From an uncultured Clostridia bacterium (lineage in GTDB: Bacteria; Bacillota; Clostridia; Christensenellales; QALW01): a DNA stretch of 64,000 nucleotides. A program made the translations under genes and the position numbers. Numbering within the stretch: the first letter of the stretch is position 1; every line of letters begins with the position of its first letter. The stretch is from positions 62,001 through 126,000 of the forward strand of contig CAKRZX010000003.1 of assembly GCA_934434555.1 (NCBI GenBank), read 5' to 3'. The notes below the pieces were generated by a model. That model saw only the letters and a program-made list of their open reading frames with translations. It searched no databases and was not told the DNA's origin. Positions 50,180-58,270 of the stretch are shown in pieces.

Positions 50180-51613
50180 ATGAACAAAAAAATGGTTATC
50201 TATACCACGGGACAGATTGTAGGCGTTGAAGGGCTTTGTATGCTTCTTTCGGCGGGTGTTTCCCTTGTTTACCGCGAAAAGAGCGGATTTTGGCTGCTTG
50301 TTTCGGCGGCTATTGCGGGGGCGATCTTCCTGCTTTCTCTTTTATTCAAGCCCAAGGACCAGGTGATTTTTGCGAAAGAGGGTTTTGTGACCGTTGCGCT
50401 CTCGTGGGTACTGCTTTCCGCCGTAGGCGCGCTTCCGTTCTTTTTAAGCCGCGAAATCCCAAACTATATAGATTGCTTTTTTGAAACAAGCAGCGGGTTA
50501 AGCACCACGGGCGCAAGCATTGTTGACCACGTGGAACGCCTTTCCCACGGCATACTTTTCTGGCGGAGTTTCACCCACTGGATAGGCGGTATGGGTGTTC
50601 TTGTGCTTGTGCTTGCCATTGCCCCGTCGGTTTCGGGCAGAACGATTCATATGGCTCGCGCCGAGATGCCGGGACCCGTTGTAGGCAAACTTACCCCAAA
50701 AATAAGGGACACCGCAAAAATACTTTACATAATCTATATCGTGCTTACGTTTCTGCTGGCAGTTATGCTTATGTTCGGCGGAATGGACGTGTTTGAAAGT
50801 GTTGTTCACGCTTTCGGCACTGCCGGCACGGGCGGCTTCGGCATAAAAAGCGATTCAGTCGCCTCGTACAGCCCGTATATTCAGTGGGTGCTTACGATAT
50901 TTATGCTCGTCTTTTCGGTGAACTTCAATCTGTATTATATGATTCTTATTCACCGTGCGGCGTCCGCTTTCAAAAGCGAAGAATTCTGGACTATGATTGC
51001 CCTTGTTGCGGTGTCGGCAGCGGCGGTGGGATTCAGTATCCGTCCCCTTTATCACACAACAGGCGAAACGGCACGGCATTCGCTGTTTCAGGTGGCGTCA
51101 ATAGTAAGCACCACAGGCTTTACCACCGCAAATATTGCCGCCTGGCCCGACCTTGCAAAGTCGGTACTGCTGCTGCTTATGTTTGTGGGCGGCTGTGCAG
51201 GTTCCACCGCGGGCGGAATGAAAATGTCGCGCGTGATGCTGCTTATAAAACTTATCCACCACAGGGTAAGGCATATGCTGCATCCCCGCTCGGTCAAGGC
51301 GGTCAAGTTTGAGGGCAAGACCGTTGATTCCGATACCCTTGACGGCGTTGCGTCATACTTGGCGGTATATGTTCTGTGCATTGCGATTCTGTTTTTGATT
51401 TTAAGTTTTGAGCCTTTCGGAATTGAAGATAATTTAAGCGCCGCGGTGTCCACATTTAACAACGTAGGTCCCGCATACGGAGTTGCATCATCAAGTTATT
51501 CGGCATACTCGTGGGTTTCAAAACTTGCAATGTCGTTTGCAATGATTTTCGGGCGCCTTGAAATCTACCCGATGCTTATAATGTTTTCGCCCTCAACCTG
51601 GCGAAATAAATAG
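50180..51613 (+). CDS. trkH: TrkH-family potassium transporter
   Basis: A 477-residue integral membrane protein with four pore repeats, e.g. FFETSSGLSTTGASIVDHVE, HAFGTAGTGGFGIKSDSVAS, VASIVSTTGFTTANIAAWPD and AAVSTFNNVGPAYGVAS, each with a selectivity-filter Gly. FVGGCAGSTAGGMKMSRVML precedes a cytoplasmic loop. It forms the K+ channel gated by TrkA. ATG 50180 follows AGAGGATAAAAAA at the end of trkA; longer frames lie inside trkA. Confidence 0.95.
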   Translation: MNKKMVIYTTGQIVGVEGLCMLLSAGVSLVYREKSGFWLLVSAAIAGAIFLLSLLFKPKDQVIFAKEGFVTVALSWVLLSAVGALPFFLSREIPNYIDCFFETSSGLSTTGASIVDHVERLSHGILFWRSFTHWIGGMGVLVLVLAIAPSVSGRTIHMARAEMPGPVVGKLTPKIRDTAKILYIIYIVLTFLLAVMLMFGGMDVFESVVHAFGTAGTGGFGIKSDSVASYSPYIQWVLTIFMLVFSVNFNLYYMILIHRAASAFKSEEFWTMIALVAVSAAAVGFSIRPLYHTTGETARHSLFQVASIVSTTGFTTANIAAWPDLAKSVLLLLMFVGGCAGSTAGGMKMSRVMLLIKLIHHRVRHMLHPRSVKAVKFEGKTVDSDTLDGVASYLAVYVLCIAILFLILSFEPFGIEDNLSAAVSTFNNVGPAYGVASSSYSAYSWVSKLAMSFAMIFGRLEIYPMLIMFSPSTWRNK

Positions 51614-51663
51614 CACATAATTTTTGTGAAAACAATACATTATAAAGGTGATAAAAATTTTAC

Positions 51664-51692
51664 TTGCTTTTTTTTACGTTAAAGCATATAAT
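51664..51692 (+). promoter_or_regulatory. Promoter of zinc-ribbon gene
   Basis: TTGCTT (51664-51669), 17 bases, TATAAT (51687-51692). Confidence 0.65.
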
Positions 51693-51721
51693 GTACCCAC
51701 TAAATACGCGAGGTGATTTTA

Positions 51722-52081
51722 ATGTATATTAAATGTCCCAGATGCAACCTGAATTATATAAACGAAGAAACCGAGCAGTACTGCAAGGTTTGCTTGGTGG
51801 ATATGGGCAAAATTCAGGGTCAGCCCGAACTTGAACTTGAAGAGGAATATACCCTGTGCCCCGAATGCGGCGAGAATTATCTTGAAGACGGCGAAGAAAT
51901 CTGCTACGCCTGCCGCCTGGAACGTATGAAGAACCAGAAAAACGAAGATTCGATTGACAGTTACGAAGATGCGGAAGATATGCTTCCCGATACAATGGAA
52001 GATTCACTTGACGCTATGGCGGAACTTGAAAACGAAAATGACGAGGAAGAAAAAGAGGCAGAGGAAGAAGAAAATCTGTAA
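51722..52081 (+). CDS. Small double zinc-ribbon protein with acidic tail
   Basis: A 119-residue protein. The first ribbon is CPRCNLNYINEETEQYCKVC (residues ~5-24) and the second has CPECGENYLEDGEEICYAC (~42-60), four Cys each, with spacing typical of zinc ribbons. The last ~45 residues are Glu/Asp-rich with EEEKEAEEEEN. Zinc-ribbon proteins of this size often contact nucleic acid or protein complexes. ATG 51722 follows GAGGTGATTTTA. The function is unknown. Confidence 0.85.
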   Translation: MYIKCPRCNLNYINEETEQYCKVCLVDMGKIQGQPELELEEEYTLCPECGENYLEDGEEICYACRLERMKNQKNEDSIDSYEDAEDMLPDTMEDSLDAMAELENENDEEEKEAEEEENL

Positions 52082-52087
52082 ATGAAT

Positions 52088-52124
52088 AACGGCGGCTTTT
52101 ATGCAAAGTCGCCGTTTTTTTGTT
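52088..52124. terminator. Intrinsic terminator between zinc-ribbon and serine hydrolase genes
   Basis: ACGGCGGCTTT and AAAGTCGCCGT form a stem with one mismatch, followed by seven T; it ends at the stop codon of the minus-strand gene. Confidence 0.85.
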
Positions 52125-53196
52125 AAACAATTTCGTCGTAAACCGCTTTTACTATTTCAAGATGCTTGCCCATAAACACATCGGTCCATAAGAGCAGATT
52201 CATTCCGATGACAACGGAAATTCTGTTTACGGGGTCAACCATTACGTATGACCCGGCAGCGCCGTCCCACCCGAATTCGCCTTTCGGCAGTCCCCACTCG
52301 GTAGACTTTGTTCTTACCCGCACTCCGCAGCCGTAATCGTAATCGCCGCCCTGAATGCAGGTAAAAGAATTATTTATGTGCAAATTTTTCATTCTGCCGC
52401 TTCTCATAATGTTTACGGTATCTTCTTTTAATATCCGATATCCGTTATAGCCGATTCCGCCGGAAGCAAGCATATCGGCGAATTTTATGTAATCTTCAAC
52501 CGTGCTTATAAGTCCCGCGCCGCCGCTTTCGTAATATTTCCCCAAACTCATCGTGTTTTCGCTGCCGACTGCGGTAAGCGAACCGTCAACGTACCTGTAC
52601 TGTCCCAAAACGTCAAGAGTGTTATGAAAGCCGCTGTCGAACATATCAATGGGTTCAAAAACTGTCCTTTTCACAAATTCCGCAAATGGACGGCAGCTTG
52701 CCTTTTCGATAACAAGCCCCAAAACGTCGTGGCTGAAACCGTACATAAATCTTTCGCCCGGCTCAAAGCAAAGGGGCGCTCTGAACATTTCATTTACGAC
52801 TTCTTCCGTTGACGCGGCATTATTCTTTCTTTTAAGCAACTCTCTTACTTCATCGTTCACCGTGTACGAAAGCCCCGACGACATTGTAAAGAGATGTTCT
52901 ATCGTCATTTTATCGCCCACGGTCACCTTTTTGCCGTCTTTTATAATGTATGCGTCCGCCGCGGCGGGAACGAATTTTGCCACCGGGTCGGAAAGCGATA
53001 TTACGCCGTTTTCAACAAGTTTAAGGCCGCACACCGCCGTAACGGGCTTTGTAAGGGAATACATATTGAGTTTTTCTCTGCCCGTGGCGCAGTAGTTAAG
53101 GGAATACAGGCAGCAATGGTCCTTATATACGCGCACGGCGGCATAAGGTATACCGGCATTCTGTAAAATGCCATATATCAGTCGGTCAATATTCAT
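52123..53196 (-). CDS. Serine hydrolase of the beta-lactamase/class C family
   Basis: A 357-residue cytoplasmic-type protein (no signal peptide). SxxK is in MYSLTKPVTAVCGLKLVENG near residue 47; the second motif is likely YGFSHDVLGLVIEKAS; the third lies near WDGAAGSYVMVDP, where the classical KTG is not obvious. HLFTMSSGLSYTV is a family landmark. Such proteins are esterases or peptidases rather than true beta-lactamases; the substrate is unknown. The start at 53196 has AAGGATTTGATTATAT upstream. Confidence 0.85.
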   Translation of the reverse strand: MNIDRLIYGILQNAGIPYAAVRVYKDHCCLYSLNYCATGREKLNMYSLTKPVTAVCGLKLVENGVISLSDPVAKFVPAAADAYIIKDGKKVTVGDKMTIEHLFTMSSGLSYTVNDEVRELLKRKNNAASTEEVVNEMFRAPLCFEPGERFMYGFSHDVLGLVIEKASCRPFAEFVKRTVFEPIDMFDSGFHNTLDVLGQYRYVDGSLTAVGSENTMSLGKYYESGGAGLISTVEDYIKFADMLASGGIGYNGYRILKEDTVNIMRSGRMKNLHINNSFTCIQGGDYDYGCGVRVRTKSTEWGLPKGEFGWDGAAGSYVMVDPVNRISVVIGMNLLLWTDVFMGKHLEIVKAVYDEIV

Positions 53197-53369
53197 ATAT
53201 AATCAAATCCTTACGGCATATTCTTTTCAGTAATATTATACATCTTATGACAAAAAACGCAAGCGCATTTGTGTAAACACTTTGACGCATTTTTTGCGAT
53301 TTATATTAAATTTTTTTGGTCAAAAAGCGCAAAATGTATCAAATAACATCAAAAAATGCATTTTGTCCG

Positions 53370-53398
53370 TTTACCGCAATGCAAAAATACTGTATACT
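53370..53398 (+). promoter_or_regulatory. Promoter candidate for TVP38-like gene
   Basis: TTTACC (53370-53375), 17 bases, TATACT (53393-53398). Transcription from here would begin near 53405 and exclude upstream ATG codons of the gene. Another candidate (TTGACG at 53282, TATTAA at 53304) lies further upstream. Confidence 0.5.
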
Positions 53399-53411
53399 TA
53401 TAATAACGGAG

Positions 53412-54086
53412 GTGGGACAAACGGATAAAAGCAAACTTAAAACTATCCTGCGGCGCAGCGTAATAGTCGCCGTTTGGGCGCTCGTACTTGTTTTCTGCAT
53501 AAAAAACCGCCACCGCTTTACTTTCGACGGCGTTTTGGAGTTCACTCCCTCAAACCCGGTGCTTGCAGCAGTAATAATGCTGGGTCTGTTTGCCCTCAAA
53601 TCGGTAAACGCTGTTATCTACTGCGGTTTGCTTTACGCAGTGAGCGGCATAATCTTTCCTCTTCCCTCGGCGGCGGCAATAAACCTTGCCGGCACGGTAA
53701 TAATGTCATCTATCCCTTATTTTATAGGAAAATCCGAAGGATACGGCGCAGTTAAAGAATTCTTAAAGAAACATTCAAAGTTTGAGAAAATAAAGGAATT
53801 TCGCACCGAAAACGAATTTATGCTTATTTTTCTGTCTCGGGCGGTGGGCATACTTCCCGCCGACATAATGAGCCTTTATTTCGGCGCGTGCAATACGCCC
53901 TTTTGGAAATTTATTCTCGCCTCGGGTTTAGGACTTCTGCCCCGAATAATCGGCGACCCGATTATCGGCAGAAAAATAACCGACCCCGCTTCCCCCGAAT
54001 TTATAATATCGCTTTCGGTAAACATTGCGTTTACCCTTGTTTCGATACTTGTGTATTATATCAGGAGAAAGAAAAATGGAACTTAA
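53412..54086 (+). CDS. TVP38/TMEM64 (DedA-superfamily) membrane protein
   Basis: A multi-pass protein of ~225 residues: VAVWALVLVFCIKN, AVIMLGLFALKSVNAVIYCG and the family core GTVIMSSIPYFIGKSEGYGA, FLSRAVGILPADIMSLYFGA, FWKFILASGLGLLPRIIGD. Members are linked to lipid scrambling or small-molecule transport. The start is uncertain. GGAGGTG (53408-53414) is the only strong ribosome site, but the codon at ideal distance is ACG 53421; GTG 53412 is used here, and in-frame ATGs at 53334 and 53379 lack a site. It overlaps cdsA by 11 bases. Confidence 0.78.
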   Translation: MGQTDKSKLKTILRRSVIVAVWALVLVFCIKNRHRFTFDGVLEFTPSNPVLAAVIMLGLFALKSVNAVIYCGLLYAVSGIIFPLPSAAAINLAGTVIMSSIPYFIGKSEGYGAVKEFLKKHSKFEKIKEFRTENEFMLIFLSRAVGILPADIMSLYFGACNTPFWKFILASGLGLLPRIIGDPIIGRKITDPASPEFIISLSVNIAFTLVSILVYYIRRKKNGT

Positions 54087-54882
54087 AAAGAGAGTTATAA
54101 CAGGCGCATGCCTTACTGCCGTATGTGCACTGATAACGGTGTTTTCGTATATTCCCGCAGTAATAAAATCCGCCTGCCTTGTCCTGTGCCTTATGGGTCA
54201 AAACGAATTGCTTAAAGCCTCCGGCAGATATGAACCATGGCAATTTGCGGTTTCTGCGGTATTTTCGGTTTTATTTATGCTTATGCCGATGAAAAATTAT
54301 TTTCTTCTCTGCGCCGCAACGTATGTGATTTTCCTTCTCGTTTTTGCGTGGATAATGAAGAAAATCACCGTATATTACGTCACAAGTGTTATTCAGGTAC
54401 TACCGTTTTTGATTATGCTTCCGATATTTTTCAGAAGTCTGTATGAACTGCGTGCTTTTGATTTCGGTGTCGTGTACCTTATTCTTGCGGTTACAGAATG
54501 CGCCGTATGCGATATCGCGGCATATTTTACCGGCAAAGCAATTGGTAAACATCACTTTGCGCCCCACGTCAGCCCCCGCAAAACAGTTGAGGGCAGTATC
54601 GGCGGCGCGGCTTTTGCGGTCGCGGCACTTTTGTGCGCGTCGTTTTTTGCCCGCCCCGCAGTGCACACAAACTACGCCGTATTTATCCCGTATATTATTC
54701 TTGCCGCCTTTGCGGGGCAGTTCGGCGATTTGAGTTTTTCCTCAATAAAGCGCGGTGCGGGAATAAAAGATTACGGCAAAATCTTCCCCGGACACGGCGG
54801 TGTGCTTGACCGTTTCGACAGTTTGCTGTTTACTGCACCCCTTTTGTATTGCATTGCAGAAAAATTTCCGATGTTTTCCTAA
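54076..54882 (+). CDS. cdsA: Phosphatidate cytidylyltransferase
   Basis: A 268-residue membrane enzyme making CDP-diacylglycerol from CTP and phosphatidate. Several helices precede HHFAPHVSPRKTVEGSIGGA and the catalytic signature GDLSFSSIKRGAGIKDYGKI, then PGHGGVLDRFDSLLF, which holds the metal-binding Asp residues. ATG 54076 follows AGGAGAAAGAAAA and overlaps the TVP38-like gene, so two membrane-lipid genes are co-translated. Confidence 0.93.
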   Translation: MELKKRVITGACLTAVCALITVFSYIPAVIKSACLVLCLMGQNELLKASGRYEPWQFAVSAVFSVLFMLMPMKNYFLLCAATYVIFLLVFAWIMKKITVYYVTSVIQVLPFLIMLPIFFRSLYELRAFDFGVVYLILAVTECAVCDIAAYFTGKAIGKHHFAPHVSPRKTVEGSIGGAAFAVAALLCASFFARPAVHTNYAVFIPYIILAAFAGQFGDLSFSSIKRGAGIKDYGKIFPGHGGVLDRFDSLLFTAPLLYCIAEKFPMFS

Positions 54883-54890
54883 CTTTCCTC

Positions 54891-54919
54891 TTGCTAATTT
54901 AGGAAAATTTATGTATAAT
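54891..54919 (+). promoter_or_regulatory. Promoter of second AraC-type gene
   Basis: TTGCTA (54891-54896), 17 bases, TATAAT (54914-54919). Confidence 0.8.
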
Positions 54920-54937
54920 AGTGTCGGAGGAATTTTT

Positions 54938-55786
54938 ATGATTATTCAAACTGACAATTTCGGACACAGCAAAACGTTCAAGGCAGAACGCTGCGGGGGC
55001 GAGTACCACTACCCCATGCATCTGCACCAATACGCACAAATAGTGTATGTGTATTCGGGAACGCTCGAACTTCAAACGTGGGAGCATACCGAGCGCGTCA
55101 ACGCAGGCTCTTTTGCGGTGATAATGCCGTTTCAGGCGCACAAACTTGACACCCTGGAACCGAGTTCGTTACTTATATGCGTATTTTCCGAGCGTCTTAT
55201 AAGCGACTTTATGGGCGAAAACACGCTTTTGCGCGGCGAAAACTGCGTCTTTCTCCCCGAAAGCGAGATGAAAGACTATGTGCTTAAACAACTTGATTTT
55301 AAAAACAGTTTTCTTGCCTGTGACTATAATGACGAGCCGCAGTTAAGGAAAGTGAAATCGGGAATTTACGCCGTTTGCGAGGAGTATTTTGCCAAAACGA
55401 AGATTGTTTCGCGGACAAGCGGAAACGACTTGCTTACCAAAATAATTCTTTACGTTTACAACAATCCCGCTCAGGATATTTCGCTTCTGAAAATGGCTGA
55501 GGAGTTCGGTTACCACCCTAATTCCGTTTCCCACTGCTTCAAATCGGCTATCGGTATGAACTACTGTTCATTCGTAAACTGCGTTCGGGCGGAAAGGGCT
55601 AAGATTCTGTTGCTTTCAACGGATTTGACAGCCGAACAGATAGGCGCTGTCTGCGGCTACCCCTCAAAGCGAACTTTCCACCGGTGCTTTAAGACCACAA
55701 CGGGAATGACGCCCTTAGATTACAGACGAAAAGCCGCTGTTCACAATGACGGCGATTTTAGAGAAGATTCCGAAGACCTCTGCTGA
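54938..55786 (+). CDS. AraC-family transcriptional regulator (sugar-type)
   Basis: A 282-residue regulator. The cupin N-terminus (HYPMHLHQYAQIVYVYSGTL, AVIMPFQAHKLDTLEP) has metal/ligand-type His residues; two helix-turn-helix motifs follow (LLKMAEEFGYHPNSVSHCFK and IGAVCGYPSKRTFHRCFKTT). GGAGGAATTTTT precedes ATG 54938; longer frames lie before the predicted transcription start. It faces two GH20-like genes in the same orientation and probably controls them in response to a sugar. Confidence 0.9.
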   Translation: MIIQTDNFGHSKTFKAERCGGEYHYPMHLHQYAQIVYVYSGTLELQTWEHTERVNAGSFAVIMPFQAHKLDTLEPSSLLICVFSERLISDFMGENTLLRGENCVFLPESEMKDYVLKQLDFKNSFLACDYNDEPQLRKVKSGIYAVCEEYFAKTKIVSRTSGNDLLTKIILYVYNNPAQDISLLKMAEEFGYHPNSVSHCFKSAIGMNYCSFVNCVRAERAKILLLSTDLTAEQIGAVCGYPSKRTFHRCFKTTTGMTPLDYRRKAAVHNDGDFREDSEDLC

Positions 55787-55823
55787 GTTTCCTGAACAGG
55801 GACAATAACTGCTCAAATTATGT

Positions 55824-55852
55824 GCGGCATATTTTTGTGTGCCGTTTTTTCA
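55824..55852 (+). terminator. Intrinsic terminator after AraC-type gene
   Basis: CGGCA and TGCCG with flanking pairs form a short stem followed by TTTTTT. Confidence 0.65.
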
Positions 55853-55891
55853 TTTTTTAGTGCCAAATTGTGCTGTCTTTTGCTTTTTCTA

Positions 55892-55920
55892 TTGACATTG
55901 CTTTCTTATAAAAATATAAT
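55892..55920 (+). promoter_or_regulatory. Consensus promoter of GH20-like gene pair
   Basis: TTGACA (55892-55897), 17 bases, TATAAT (55915-55920), an exact sigma-A consensus. The leader is very short, with GGAGG at 55930. Confidence 0.92.
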
Positions 55921-55942
55921 AGTCCCCATGGAGGACGAACCG

Positions 55943-56899
55943 ATGATTAAAGCATTTATGATTTATTTAGGCACAAATATGTGGAACGAAAGCGACTGCC
56001 TGAAACGTTTTAACAAGAACGACCCGAAATATTACACATCACTTTATACATCACGCAGCGCATGGCGCAAAGTTACCGATTATATTGCATCTTTGGGCTT
56101 TAATACACTGCTTATTGATATCGGCGAGGGCTTAATGTTTGAAAGCCACCCCGAAATTGCCTGCCGCGACGCATGGACAAAAACAGAGATGAAAGCGGAA
56201 CTCGACCGCCTTAAAGAGTTGGGCATAACATGCATACCCAAACTGAATTTTGCCGCTACTCACGATGCGTGGCTCGGCGAATACAGCCATATGGTCGGCA
56301 CGCCGCAATACTATAAAGTGGTGAAAGACCTTATTGACGAAACATGTGAACTGTTTGCGCCGCCGCTTTTCCACATAGGTTTTGACGAGGAAAGCCGACG
56401 CGAAAGCCATATGCAGAACGCATACGGGTACATTTCTTTCCGTTTCGGCAAAGAGTACACCGAGGGAATGAACTTCTGCACTGACTGCGTGCTGAAAAAT
56501 AAAGTGCGTCCGTGGATGTGGGCAGGGCTTGCGCTTTTCCATGCCGACGAATTTTTTTTAGCGACTTCCCGCGACGCAGTCATATCGACCTACAATTACG
56601 ACCAAATAAAAAATATTTCTCCCGACGCGCCCGACTACTATTTTCAGATGTTGAATTCTGCGGCGCTTTTGGATAAACACGGCTTTGACCAGATTCCCGC
56701 GGTTTCCACCTGTTACGACTACTATTCGGTTGACGATTCCATTGAAAAATGGAAAGGCGAAATAAGCAGCGAGCACTTGCTCGGCTACATAACCGCCCCG
56801 TGGTGCCGCACCGGCGACGATGATGTTTATTCTCTTATGGCGGACGCAAAAATTTTCGATGCGGCAATGAAAAAACACTACCCGGAGGACATAAAATGA
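55943..56899 (+). CDS. GH20-like TIM-barrel protein, copy A
   Basis: A 318-residue protein without signal peptide, starting MIKAFMIYLGTNMWNESDC. It resembles the catalytic barrel of family 20 beta-hexosaminidases: LGFNTLLIDIGEGLMFESHP, LKELGITCIPKLNFAATHDAW and FHIGFDEESRRE, where the His-x-Gly-x-Asp-Glu pattern corresponds to the GH20 catalytic Asp-Glu pair. It would act on an imported aminosugar conjugate, or be a non-hydrolytic relative. ATG 55943 is 9 bases after GGAGG. Copy B overlaps by four bases. Confidence 0.75.
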   Translation: MIKAFMIYLGTNMWNESDCLKRFNKNDPKYYTSLYTSRSAWRKVTDYIASLGFNTLLIDIGEGLMFESHPEIACRDAWTKTEMKAELDRLKELGITCIPKLNFAATHDAWLGEYSHMVGTPQYYKVVKDLIDETCELFAPPLFHIGFDEESRRESHMQNAYGYISFRFGKEYTEGMNFCTDCVLKNKVRPWMWAGLALFHADEFFLATSRDAVISTYNYDQIKNISPDAPDYYFQMLNSAALLDKHGFDQIPAVSTCYDYYSVDDSIEKWKGEISSEHLLGYITAPWCRTGDDDVYSLMADAKIFDAAMKKHYPEDIK

Positions 56900-57861
56900 T
56901 GAAATTTGCGGCAATAGAATTGTGTATCGGACACAATATGTGGTTTGACAAAAATGCCCCGTGGAATATGGGCGAGCACTACAATAAGTTTCGCGATTTT
57001 TTGTATTTTGACCGCGCCGTTTGGGACAGAGTCACCGAAGAACTGCCGAGATTGGGCGTAAACGCGGTTATCGTAAACCTTGCCGAGGGCGTGAAGTATG
57101 ACTGTGCCCCCGAACTTGCCGTCAAAGGCTCACTTGAAAAACCGGAAATAAAAAAAATGCTTGCGCGGCTTAAAGAACTGGGCATTACGGCTATCCCGAA
57201 ACTTGATTTTTCCGCCGCTCACGACGCGTGGATGGGCAACTACTCAAAAATGCCCGATACTTGCGCATACAGAGAATTTGTGAAAAAAATAATTGCCGAA
57301 GTCTGCGAACTTTTCAACTATCCCGAATATTTCCATTTGGGAATGGGCGACGAAACTGTGGAATATCAAAAATACTACGGACTGATGATTGTTCGCGGTC
57401 CGAAATCCTATTGGCGCGACGCCTATACAATGTTTGACTCTTGCCGTGAGTGCGGCGCAAAGCCCATTATCAGCGGCGACAGTTATTACCGTGACCCGCT
57501 TGTGTTTGACAAAATGATTCCCGACGATGTTGTTATTGCCGCGCCGTACATTGAACTTTGGGGCGGCAGAATAGAAAACGAAACCGATGAATTCGGGCGC
57601 GACCCGCGGAGTAAACTTCAAAAGAAACTTGAAACGCTGACAAATCGCAAAAACGAGTTTATCCTTGTGGGCAAGGGACTTCCCACAAGGCAGAACTTGG
57701 TTGACCTTTTTTATTTTGCCTCAATACACCCCGAAAAGAATATAATCGGCGTGATGTCGCAGTCCGAACTTGCCACCGCGAATATTTTTGATTATGCCTT
57801 GCTCAATGAGGCAATGCGCCTTGGCGTAGGCAAAAAATGTTTTGATGTGGGAGAGTTTTAG
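56896..57861 (+). CDS. GH20-like TIM-barrel protein, copy B
   Basis: A 321-residue paralogue of the preceding protein along its full length (LGVNAVIVNLAEGVKYDCAP, LKELGITAIPKLDFSAAHDA). Its active-site segment is FHLGMGDETVEYQ, with the Asp-Glu pair kept. The strand-end regions differ (WGGRIENETDEFGRD here), suggesting a different substrate or a heteromeric enzyme. It starts as ATG 56896 (or ATG 56899) across the stop of copy A. No signal peptide is seen, so it acts in the cytoplasm on imported material. Confidence 0.75.
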   Translation: MMKFAAIELCIGHNMWFDKNAPWNMGEHYNKFRDFLYFDRAVWDRVTEELPRLGVNAVIVNLAEGVKYDCAPELAVKGSLEKPEIKKMLARLKELGITAIPKLDFSAAHDAWMGNYSKMPDTCAYREFVKKIIAEVCELFNYPEYFHLGMGDETVEYQKYYGLMIVRGPKSYWRDAYTMFDSCRECGAKPIISGDSYYRDPLVFDKMIPDDVVIAAPYIELWGGRIENETDEFGRDPRSKLQKKLETLTNRKNEFILVGKGLPTRQNLVDLFYFASIHPEKNIIGVMSQSELATANIFDYALLNEAMRLGVGKKCFDVGEF

Positions 57862-58133
57862 CAAAGCAGTTTTTCCGATTTGTGTAACGAATTTTTCAAC
57901 AGCACAAGACCGCAGATTTCTCTGCTCTCTGCACACGGCGAGAAGCAGGCACCAAATACCGTCATTGCAAAAAATGTGCAATTACTTTTGAACTTTGTAC
58001 TTATATATTGTCAAAATGCAAAAAAGTTCTGTTTCCGCTCATATTCAAGTCGGGCAAAAACGAGACCGCTTTTTTCGAAGGGCGAAATATGCCTTTCCAA
58101 GGGATACCTTCTTGATTTTTTGAGTGTTAAGTT

Positions 58134-58265
58134 TCAGTTTCCGCCGAGTATCTTAAAGGTAATAAAGCACACGCCGAACCCGACGGCAAAGCCGCCGATA
58201 ATTGCGAAAGCAAGCCAACGTCCCATATTGGGCATTTTCGTTTTTTTCTCTTTCTTATCTGCCAT
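58134..58265 (-). CDS. 43-residue single-pass membrane protein
   Basis: The short frame starts at ATG 58265 after GGAAGTGTGAACATA and ends with TGA at 58134-58136. The N-terminus MADKKEKKTKMPNMGRW is basic; AFAIIGGFAVGFGVCFITF is one membrane helix, followed by KILGGN. It begins 5 bases after the hom stop, so it is translated from the hom mRNA. I recognise no family. The charge pattern, ribosome site and intact membrane segment support a real gene. Confidence 0.72.
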   Translation of the reverse strand: MADKKEKKTKMPNMGRWLAFAIIGGFAVGFGVCFITFKILGGN

Positions 58266-58270
58266 TATGT

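Noticed and set aside
52123..53196. Antibiotic-resistance beta-lactamase
   Set aside because: No signal peptide and no clear KTG triad; fits the broad serine hydrolase/esterase group.
57862..58133. Gene between the GH20-like pair and the 43-residue membrane protein
   Set aside because: No frame with a ribosome site, conserved motif or typical composition is visible on either strand; treated as non-coding.
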